A DNA stretch of 7,758 nucleotides, from NCBI GenBank assembly GCA_965262315.1, contig CBDHFJ010000116.1, positions 1 through 7,758 of the forward strand, given 5' to 3'. Source of the stretch: JBCCFK01 sp965262315. GTDB taxonomy: Bacteria; Actinomycetota; Acidimicrobiia; Acidimicrobiales; UBA8592. This document shows, piece by piece, positions 1 to 5,249 of the stretch (its first letter is position 1; each line of letters starts with the position of its first letter). A model generated the notes under the pieces. It was not told where the DNA came from. It made no database searches and saw nothing but the letters and a program-made list of their open reading frames with translations. The translations under genes were made by a program, and so were the position numbers.

Positions 1-108
1 CACGGCACGCGATCCCTTGCCCCCACCAGTCCCCAGCGCCGCCGCAATGGCCGCGCGCTGGAGTCGGTAGTACGGCACGTAGGCCCCGTACCCGAGAATG
101 CCTCGCAT
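1..108 (-). CDS. HMG-CoA synthase / thiolase-like protein, N-terminal fragment (partial)
   Basis: The first 36 codons of a gene that runs out of the left edge of the window. The visible peptide begins MRGILGYGAYVPYYRLQR and continues into an Ala-rich helix and a Gly-rich GTGGGKGSRAV stretch. The G-Y-G-A-Y-V-P-x-Y-R-L start is typical of the actinobacterial hydroxymethylglutaryl-CoA synthase family proteins (thiolase fold, often fused to a C-terminal DUF35 OB-fold domain), in which it forms the first beta strand. The ATG lies behind a GGGGGGA purine run (about 115-121) with an 8-base spacer, which supports this start. No catalytic residues are in view, so condensing activity cannot be judged. 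It is transcribed divergently from the SDR at 258. The family is often near acyl-CoA and steroid/lipid genes, as here. Identification rests on a short N-terminus only. Confidence 0.72.
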   Translation of the reverse strand, partial: MRGILGYGAYVPYYRLQRAAIAAALGTGGGKGSRAV

Positions 109-161
109 CGTGTGCGTCCCCCCTGACGTCGGTCACGCCGCGACCCGGCGCTCGAACCGAC

Positions 162-167
162 AGCGTA
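162..167 (-). promoter_or_regulatory. candidate -10 element for the HMG-CoA-synthase-like gene
   Basis: The minus strand reads TACGCT (TANNNT pattern), about 54 bases upstream of the ATG at 108. I see no convincing -35 hexamer. In DNA this GC-rich a TANNNT match in a gap of this size occurs by chance roughly every second time, so this is weak. Confidence 0.25.
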
Positions 168-216
168 CCGACCGCCCTGGAACCGGGCGAGGCCGACGCA
201 GCCGGGCGGCCCCGAG

Positions 217-222
217 TACGGT
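217..222 (+). promoter_or_regulatory. candidate -10 element for the 3-alpha-HSD-like SDR
   Basis: TACGGT (TANNNT pattern) sits 35 bases before the ATG at 258. This would give a 5' leader of about 28 bases that still includes the Shine-Dalgarno. There is no clear -35 sequence. Confidence 0.28.
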
Positions 223-241
223 TCCCGCCGGATTCCCCGAC

Positions 242-250
242 GAGGAAGGA
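242..250 (+). promoter_or_regulatory. Shine-Dalgarno of the SDR at 258
   Basis: GAGGAAGGA, 7 bases before the ATG. It fixes the start at 258. Confidence 0.75.
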
Positions 251-257
251 CGAGCCG

Positions 258-1058
258 ATGAGTGAACCCGTGGTGAGCGTGACCGGAGGAGCAACCGGCG
301 TCGGCGCGTCCGTCGTCGACCAGTTGCTCGACCGTGGCGCGACGGTGCACGTCCTCGACGTCGCCGACGTCGAGGCCCGAGACCGCGTCTCGTTCGTGCA
401 CTGCGACCTCGCGGACACTGGGTCGATCGATGCCGCCGTGGCCCAGCTGCCCGACCGCCTCGACGCCCACATCAACGTGGCCGGCGTCGCGGGGCCCACC
501 CCCGGTGACTGGGTGCTCAAGGTCAACTTCCTGGGACTGCGCCACCTCACCGAGGCGCTCTTCGACCGCCTGTCGCCTGGGGCCGGTGTGGTCAGCGTCT
601 CGTCCAGCGCCGGTCGGCAGTGGGAGAAGCGACGCCACGTCGTGGAGCCCATGGTCGACACCCCCGACTTCGAGGCCGGCCTGGCCTGGGCCATGGAGAA
701 CGAAGGCCGCTGGTCCAAAGATCCCTACACGTTCTCCAAGCAGTGCGTGACGCTGTGGACCCTCAAGGCCGCGCAGCGCGGCGCCCGAGGGGCATTCCGG
801 GTGAACTCGGTCAGCCCCGGCGGGGTGGACACCCAGCTCACGGCGAACTTCCGCCAGCAGATGGGTGAGGACTACAGCGACTGGCTGCGCGTGTTCACCG
901 ACCGGTCAGCCCGCCCGGAGGAGATCGCCGAGCCGGTGGTCTGGATGGCCATGGGTCCGGCCAGCTGGGTCAACGGCGCCGACCTCATGGTCGATCGCGG
1001 CCTCGAGGCCGGGATGATCAGCGGCTGGGTGGATCTGGAGAACGCCCCCGGCCGCTGA
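258..1058 (+). CDS. classical SDR oxidoreductase, 3-alpha-hydroxysteroid dehydrogenase/carbonyl reductase-like
   Basis: A cytosolic NAD(P)-dependent short-chain dehydrogenase of 266 residues, probably oxidising or reducing a hydroxyl/keto group on a steroid or other hydrophobic substrate. Visible motifs: cofactor-binding TGGATGVG (9-16), D50-L51 for the adenine ring, NVAG (73-76), structural N90, a serine run at 114-117 carrying the catalytic Ser, Y157-x-x-x-K161, and N183 leading into SPGGVDTQL (186-194). Like Comamonas 3-alpha-HSD/carbonyl reductase it has a shortened N-terminal half (few residues between D50 and NVAG). It also has an insertion of about 35 residues between the catalytic Ser and Tyr (119-156), and the C-terminus contains ADLMVDRGLEAGM, comparable to that family's G-A-x-I-V-I-D-G-G-I-D-A. 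The start is set by a good Shine-Dalgarno. It is divergent from the HMG-CoA-synthase-like gene. SDR membership is secure; the steroid assignment is by family resemblance only. Confidence 0.9.
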   Translation: MSEPVVSVTGGATGVGASVVDQLLDRGATVHVLDVADVEARDRVSFVHCDLADTGSIDAAVAQLPDRLDAHINVAGVAGPTPGDWVLKVNFLGLRHLTEALFDRLSPGAGVVSVSSSAGRQWEKRRHVVEPMVDTPDFEAGLAWAMENEGRWSKDPYTFSKQCVTLWTLKAAQRGARGAFRVNSVSPGGVDTQLTANFRQQMGEDYSDWLRVFTDRSARPEEIAEPVVWMAMGPASWVNGADLMVDRGLEAGMISGWVDLENAPGR

Positions 1059-1064
1059 CGGCCG
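1049..1064 (+). terminator. possible hairpin at the SDR stop codon
   Basis: CGGCCG-CTGA-CGGCCG forms a perfect 6-bp all-GC stem with a 4-base loop. The stop codon TGA (1056-1058) lies in the loop. It sits in the 12-base gap between convergent genes. Only a weak T-containing stretch (AGTTCGTTACT) follows on the plus strand and no T tract on the minus strand, so intrinsic termination is uncertain. Confidence 0.3.
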
Positions 1065-1070
1065 AGTTCG

Positions 1071-1979
1071 TTACTCACAGTCGGTCAGGGTGTCGCTGCC
1101 CGAACCACCGACACAGCGGTCGACGCCTCGGCCGCCGTCGATGGCATCGGCGCCCTTGTTGCCCTTGATGGTGTCGCGTCCTGACCCGCCATCGATGTCG
1201 TCGGGCCCGCCGCCACCGGCGATGACGTCTCGGCCGGGACCACCCTTGACCACATCGGCCCCGCCGTTGCCGCGCAAGCGGTCGGCGGCACCACCGCCCA
1301 GGAGGCGGTCACTTCCGGACCCACCGGTGACGGTGTCCTGACCCGATTGGCCGCGGAGGCGGTCGGCGCCGGCCTGCCCGTGGATCGCATCGGCACCGCT
1401 GCCGCCGCGGACGTCGTCGTCGCCCGGGCCCGCGCATATCAGGTCGTCGCCCTGGAGTCCCCGGATGTCGTCGTCGCCGGCCAACCCGACGATGACGTCC
1501 CGCTCGGCGGTGCCGACCAGCTCGTCGTCGCCGTCGGTGCCGACGATGGTGGCCATCTCGCCCTTGCAGGTGTGAACGACCGGGGCCGAGACCACCAGGT
1601 CGTCGAGCCACACCACACGAACCGCGCCGTCGGCGGTCTGCCCGTGCATCGCCACCACCCAGGTGCCTGCCGTCAGCGGGTCGGTCAGCGCCAACGACGC
1701 CCTGACATCGCCGTCGCCGTCAGCGGTGGCGACGACCTCGACCACCGCATCGGCCTCACGGCTGTCGGCCAGTTCGACCTGGACCGTCGCGTCGGGACCG
1801 AAGCCATCCGCGGTCAGCACGACCGTCTCTCCGAGCGTCGGCGACCCCTCGACTCCGATCGGCCCGTCGTCGCGGATCGCCCCGTAGAGGCCGCCGATGG
1901 ACATGGCAGCACCACCCAACGCGATCACGATCACCATGCCGAGGCACAAGGCCCCGGCGACCACCCGTACCGCCCTCAT
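1071..1979 (-). CDS. exported RTX (hemolysin-type calcium-binding repeat) protein
   Basis: A 302-residue cell-surface or secreted protein. Residues 6-33 are a hydrophobic signal peptide or membrane anchor after a short basic start (MRAVRVV); there is no lipobox Cys. Residues about 40-131 are a beta-rich, Ig-like region of the type with a G-x-G-F-G-P-D-A-T-V motif (58-66). Residues 147-299 are 17 uninterrupted nonapeptides of the GGxGxDxUx type, for example GGSGADAIH and GGSGRDTIK. Such repeats fold into a calcium-loaded parallel beta-roll. Four cysteines mark the repeat domain: C138 just before it, C182 in repeat 4, C288 in repeat 16 and C301 one residue from the end. This suggests disulfide locking outside the cell. 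The export signal is N-terminal (Sec-like), unlike Gram-negative type I-secreted RTX toxins, and no enzymatic domain is visible. I chose the ATG directly before the signal peptide; upstream in-frame codons look non-coding. Role unknown: adhesion, matrix or calcium binding are possible. Confidence 0.85.
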   Translation of the reverse strand: MRAVRVVAGALCLGMVIVIALGGAAMSIGGLYGAIRDDGPIGVEGSPTLGETVVLTADGFGPDATVQVELADSREADAVVEVVATADGDGDVRASLALTDPLTAGTWVVAMHGQTADGAVRVVWLDDLVVSAPVVHTCKGEMATIVGTDGDDELVGTAERDVIVGLAGDDDIRGLQGDDLICAGPGDDDVRGGSGADAIHGQAGADRLRGQSGQDTVTGGSGSDRLLGGGAADRLRGNGGADVVKGGPGRDVIAGGGGPDDIDGGSGRDTIKGNKGADAIDGGRGVDRCVGGSGSDTLTDCE

Positions 1980-1987
1980 GGCATCGC

Positions 1988-1993
1988 ACGCTA
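1988..1993 (-). promoter_or_regulatory. candidate -10 of a leaderless or near-leaderless RTX transcript
   Basis: The minus strand reads TAGCGT, then 8 bases, then the ATG at 1979. TCGAAC lies 17 bases further upstream as a poor -35. There is no Shine-Dalgarno before the ATG, and the spacing is what a leaderless start would give. This parallels the SRPBCC gene at 6983. Confidence 0.4.
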
Positions 1994-2127
1994 ACGCTGT
2001 GGGCTCCCTGGTTCGAGGCCGAGGCCCCCATTCCCACGAGGAGCGCGCGTCGCCACACCGGGTGCGGTGGACGCCCCGTCGCGGGCCGGCCGGACGACCC
2101 AGATCGTCGTGCGCGACCATTGGTGCC

Positions 2128-3027
2128 GTGGAGGTCTCGAGTCCGGACAAGTTGCTGTACCCGGCCGACGGCATCACCAAGGCCAAGGTCGTCGAGCACT
2201 ACCGGCTCGTCGGCGACGCCATGCTCGGGTTCGCCGCGGGTCGGCCGCTGACACTCCAGCGGTTCCCCCAGGGCATCGACCGCAAGGGGTTCATGCAGAA
2301 GAACGCCGCCGAGCACTTCCCGACCAGCATCGGCCGCCACGTGGTTACCAAACGCGGTGGCGGTGAGACGGCGTATCCGGTGGTCACCGATCCCGCGGAC
2401 ATCGCCTGGCTGGCCAACCAGAACACGATCACCTTCCACATGTGGCTGTCCTCGGTCCAGCGACCGGACGCAGCGGACTGGCTGGTCATCGACCTCGACC
2501 CGCCCGAGAACCAGACCGCGGCGGTACGAGCCGCAGCCCTGGTCGTGCGGGAGCTGCTCGCTCGACATGGGCTCCGCGGCTTCCCGGTGGCGACCGGCTC
2601 GAAGGGCTACCACGTGTGGGTGCCCCTGGCCGCGGGCACACCGGCGCATCACGCTGCATCGGCGGCCCGTGCCCTGGCGGGCCTGGCGGCGGCCGAGCAT
2701 CCCGACGACCTCACCGTCGAGTTCCTGAAGAAGGAACGGCGCGGCCGGGTGTTCGTGGACTGGCTGCGGAACACCCCGACTGCGACCACCGTCGTGCCGT
2801 TCTCGTTGCGCGCTCGTCCGGGCGCGCCCGTCGCCATGCCCCTGTCGTGGGACGAACTGGACGACACCGCCCCCGACCGGTGGCGCCTGGGCGGTATCGC
2901 CGACCGCCTCGGCACGACGCCAACCGTCGAGCCGCAGATCCTGCCGGTGGACGGGATCGTCGCCGCGGCCCGCGCCGCAGGGGTCGACCTGGACACGCCG
3001 CACGATCGGTTCGGCCGACGCCGTTGA
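2128..3027 (+). CDS. stand-alone LigD-type primase-polymerase domain protein (NHEJ polymerase)
   Basis: A 299-residue protein matching the POL (archaeo-eukaryotic primase-like) domain of bacterial LigD. This domain adds nucleotides or ribonucleotides and fills gaps during Ku-dependent end joining. Seen: VSSPDKLLYP at the start; RPLTLQRFPQGI (39-50) and GFMQKN (54-59); the metal-binding pair D122 and D124 in VIDLDPP; GSKGYHV (157-163) with S158 and H162 of the S-x-x-x-H nucleotide-binding motif; a third metal-ligand candidate D211 in VFVDWLRN; and RARPGAPVAMPLSW (228-241). Length fits a lone POL domain. There is no ligase or 3'-phosphoesterase domain, and no Ku gene is in view, so partners must lie elsewhere. 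I chose GTG at 2128 because homology begins there. GTG at 2062 would add 22 basic, poorly conserved-looking residues. There is no clear Shine-Dalgarno. It is divergent from the RTX gene and convergent with the acyl-CoA dehydrogenase, 9 bases apart. Confidence 0.88.
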   Translation: MEVSSPDKLLYPADGITKAKVVEHYRLVGDAMLGFAAGRPLTLQRFPQGIDRKGFMQKNAAEHFPTSIGRHVVTKRGGGETAYPVVTDPADIAWLANQNTITFHMWLSSVQRPDAADWLVIDLDPPENQTAAVRAAALVVRELLARHGLRGFPVATGSKGYHVWVPLAAGTPAHHAASAARALAGLAAAEHPDDLTVEFLKKERRGRVFVDWLRNTPTATTVVPFSLRARPGAPVAMPLSWDELDDTAPDRWRLGGIADRLGTTPTVEPQILPVDGIVAAARAAGVDLDTPHDRFGRRR

Positions 3028-3036
3028 TGGGCGGGC

Positions 3037-4242
3037 TCAGGTGCCCTGGGTGCCGACCTTCAGCTCGCGGAACGGCAGGTCCTTGTCGACCGACGGTTCG
3101 CGGGGCAGACCCAGGACCCGCTCGCCGATGATGTTCTGCTGAATCTCGTTGGTGCCGCCGGCGATACGACTGGTCAGGGTGGTGATGGCCGCCTTGGCCC
3201 AGCCACCGCCATCGCCCTCCCACGCGACCGCCGCCGGACCGACGATCTCCAACGACAGGTCCCGGTACTGCGCGGCCACGTTGGCCCCGGCGAGCTTGCC
3301 GAGCGACCCGGCCGGGCCTGGCGTCTTGCCCGATGCCACCGCGGCGCGGGTCTGGATGGCCATCAGGCTCTGGCACACCTCGGCGCTGTAGAGCCGCATC
3401 AGGTCCTGGCGGACCGATGCGTCCTCCAGGCGACCGCGATCACGGGCAGCGGCGATCAGCTTGTCGGTGCGGTCGTGGGTGATCCCGCCCTTCTGTCCGG
3501 TTCCGATGGCGACGCGCTCGTACATGAGCATCGCAGTCGCCAGACGCCAGCCCTCGTTGAGAGGCCCGATCTGATGATCCGCGGGGATCCGCACATCGCT
3601 GAAGAACACCTCGTTGAAGCGCATCCCGCCGTCGATCTGATGGATCGGTCGGACCTCGACGCCCGGAGCATTCATGTCGACGATGAACATCGAGATGCCG
3701 CGGTGCTTCGGGGCATCGACGTCCGTGCGGGCGATCAGGATCCCGCGGTCACACACATGAGCAAGGGTGGTCCAGACCTTCTGGCCGTTGACGATCCACT
3801 CGTCGCCGTCGCGCACGGCACGGGTCTGGAGGCTGGCCACATCGGAGCCCGCTCCCGGCTCGGAGAACATCTGGCACCACACCTCGTCAGCCCGGATCAG
3901 CTTCTCCTGGTAGGCGGCCCGCTGCTCGGCGGTCCCGTACTCGTTGAGCATGGGAAGGCACATGCCCTGGCTGATGCCGAGGTTGACCTGCATGATCGGG
4001 AACGCGCCCGCCTCGTCGCGCCAGATGCGCTCGTGCTCGTCGCTCAGCCCCTGACCGCCGTACTCGACGGGATACGCGAGTCCGGCGAGGCCGGCGTCGG
4101 CGAGGGCGGCCTGGTACTCCTTCGCCTTCGCCAGCTGCTTGTCGCCCCGGGGGTCGTCCGCGTCGATGACACCGATCCCGGTGGCGTGGGCCATCAGGAA
4201 GTCCCGGCACCGCTGCCGGAACGCGTCGAGATCCTCACTCAT
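3037..4242 (-). CDS. acyl-CoA dehydrogenase (FadE-like)
   Basis: A 401-residue FAD-dependent acyl-CoA dehydrogenase, which introduces the 2,3 double bond in an acyl-CoA. Seen: an N-terminal helical domain with GLAGLAYPVEYGGQGLS (51-67); the beta-domain FAD/substrate motif MFSEPGAGSD (125-134); NGQKVWTT (152-159); and the C-terminal helical domain ending AGGTNEIQQNIIGERVLGLPRE (361-382; 22 residues, described here by its key G-T-N-E-I core). The usual MCAD-type catalytic Glu of the Y-E-G-T motif is replaced by Gly (A-G-G-T). E242 in YERVAIG occupies the position used by isovaleryl- and long-chain acyl-CoA dehydrogenases and is the likely base. The same A-G-G-T arrangement occurs in actinobacterial steroid-catabolic FadEs. 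The start overlaps the stop of the SDR upstream (ATGA), with a consensus Shine-Dalgarno, so the two are translationally coupled. Substrate unknown. Confidence 0.92.
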   Translation of the reverse strand: MSEDLDAFRQRCRDFLMAHATGIGVIDADDPRGDKQLAKAKEYQAALADAGLAGLAYPVEYGGQGLSDEHERIWRDEAGAFPIMQVNLGISQGMCLPMLNEYGTAEQRAAYQEKLIRADEVWCQMFSEPGAGSDVASLQTRAVRDGDEWIVNGQKVWTTLAHVCDRGILIARTDVDAPKHRGISMFIVDMNAPGVEVRPIHQIDGGMRFNEVFFSDVRIPADHQIGPLNEGWRLATAMLMYERVAIGTGQKGGITHDRTDKLIAAARDRGRLEDASVRQDLMRLYSAEVCQSLMAIQTRAAVASGKTPGPAGSLGKLAGANVAAQYRDLSLEIVGPAAVAWEGDGGGWAKAAITTLTSRIAGGTNEIQQNIIGERVLGLPREPSVDKDLPFRELKVGTQGT

Positions 4243-5168
4243 GGCTGTGCGACCTCCTGGACACCGGTCACCTGGAGGTTGCGGGTCATGACATGCCCGG
4301 TCTCCCAGGCGGAGGCGACCTCGGCCAGCTCGTCGATCTCCCAGCGCCCGTCCGCCCACGCGACGTCGGCCTTGCTCCACTCGAGGTAGCGAGCCAGTCG
4401 ACGGCCGAACAGCGAGTACACCTGACCGGTGGCTGGGCAGTCCGCCATGCAGAGCCACGCGATCAGGGGTGACACGTTGGCGGGATCCCACTCGTCGAAG
4501 CCGTCGTCGGACACATCCATCCGTTCACCGAGGCCGGGCGTCGACAGGGTCATGCGGGTCCGGGCCGTGGGTGCGTAGGCGTTGACCCGCACGCCGTACC
4601 GTCCGAGCTCCTGGGCGGCGATGATCGACAGGGTGGCGATCGCCGACTTCGCGGGCCCGTAGTTGGACTGGCCGACGTTCGAGTGCAGCCCCGACGTCGA
4701 GGACGTGTTGACGATCGATGCCTGCACGTCCTGGCCGGCCTTCTTCTGCTCGCGCCAGTGGTTGGCGGCGTGGTGCATCACCAGCCACGTGCCCTTCAAG
4801 TGCACGTCGACCACGGTGTCGAACTCTTCCTCGGACATCGAGACCAACATCCGGTCGCGCAGGATGCCGGCGTTGTTGACGACCGCGTGGAGGTCGCCGA
4901 AGGTGTCGACCGCGGTCGCGATCATGCGCTGGACTCCGTCGGCGTCGCTGACCGAGTCGCCGTTCGCGACTGCCTCGCCACCCATGGCGACGATCTCGTC
5001 GACGACCTCCTGCGCTGGGCCCACGCTGCCGCCCGAGCCGTCCTGCTCACCGCCCAGGTCGTTGACGACGACCTTGGCACCTTCGGCTGCGAGCAGGAGC
5101 GCATGGTCACGACCGACCCCGCGACCTGCGCCCGTGACCAGCACCACGCGTCCATCCAGATGACCCAT
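4239..5168 (-). CDS. SDR, MFE-2-type 3-hydroxyacyl-CoA dehydrogenase-like
   Basis: A 309-residue NAD-dependent short-chain dehydrogenase resembling the hydroxyacyl-CoA dehydrogenase domain of peroxisomal multifunctional enzyme type 2 (17-beta-HSD4). It likely oxidises a 3-hydroxyacyl-CoA in beta-oxidation of a fatty acid or steroid side chain. Seen: GRVVLVTGAGRGVG (6-19) with the TGxxxGxG motif; VVVNDLGG (33-40), where D37 points to NAD preference; NNAGILRDR (98-106); HLKGTW (123-128); the catalytic S156/S157 area; Y170-x-x-x-K174; and NAYAPTARTRM (196-206). The NDLGG and AGILRDR signatures are characteristic of the MFE-2 group. The C-terminal extension (about 250-309) is longer than in a minimal SDR, but the hydratase and SCP2 domains of the eukaryotic enzyme are absent. 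The ATG follows a GGGGGGAG Shine-Dalgarno. It is the middle gene of the set, 81 bases after the synthetase, with its last 4 bases overlapping the acyl-CoA dehydrogenase start. Confidence 0.9.
   Translation of the reverse strand: MGHLDGRVVLVTGAGRGVGRDHALLLAAEGAKVVVNDLGGEQDGSGGSVGPAQEVVDEIVAMGGEAVANGDSVSDADGVQRMIATAVDTFGDLHAVVNNAGILRDRMLVSMSEEEFDTVVDVHLKGTWLVMHHAANHWREQKKAGQDVQASIVNTSSTSGLHSNVGQSNYGPAKSAIATLSIIAAQELGRYGVRVNAYAPTARTRMTLSTPGLGERMDVSDDGFDEWDPANVSPLIAWLCMADCPATGQVYSLFGRRLARYLEWSKADVAWADGRWEIDELAEVASAWETGHVMTRNLQVTGVQEVAQP
4252..4258 (-). promoter_or_regulatory. Shine-Dalgarno of the acyl-CoA dehydrogenase, inside the SDR coding end
   Basis: The minus strand reads AGGAGGT, 9 bases before the ATG at 4242 and within the last codons of the upstream SDR. 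It decides the start against the longer open frame that extends to 4491. Confidence 0.8.
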
Positions 5169-5197
5169 GACTCCCCCCGAGTTCGATGTTGCCGCAC

Positions 5198-5203
5198 ACG
5201 GTA
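5198..5203 (-). promoter_or_regulatory. candidate internal promoter -10 before the MFE-2-like SDR
   Basis: The minus strand reads TACCGT in the 81-base gap between synthetase and SDR, 29 bases before the ATG. The region 17 bases upstream (TTCGCG) is a poor -35. An imperfect operator-like inverted repeat CGACC-GA-GGTCG (5211-5222) lies in the would-be spacer. Chance is a real possibility. Confidence 0.22.
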
Positions 5204-5249
5204 GACCACACGACCGAGGTCGCGAATCGCCGTTCGGTTCTCTGACGCC

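Noticed and set aside
1085..1540. 27-base DNA periodicity that could be taken for a CRISPR array or non-coding tandem repeat
   Set aside because: The period is nine codons of the RTX repeats in one continuous reading frame, with codon-level variation and no spacers.
1347..1994. A 215-codon plus-strand frame opposite the RTX gene
   Set aside because: Its apparent repetitiveness is the complement of the RTX nonapeptide codons. The minus strand has a signal peptide and regular GGxGxD repeats.
1756..3003. A 415-codon open frame on the minus strand opposite the polymerase gene
   Set aside because: Low-complexity product rich in Arg and Gly, without motifs. The plus strand encodes a complete LigD-type POL domain.
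3475..4389. A 304-codon open frame on the plus strand opposite the acyl-CoA dehydrogenase
   Set aside because: No domain or motif is visible. It also crosses the ATGA junction of two well-supported minus-strand genes.
5211..5222. CGACC-GA-GGTCG inverted repeat as a defined TetR-family (KstR-like) operator
   Set aside because: The 5-base GC-rich arms do not match the KstR or KstR2 consensus as I know them, and such short palindromes are expected by chance in this composition.
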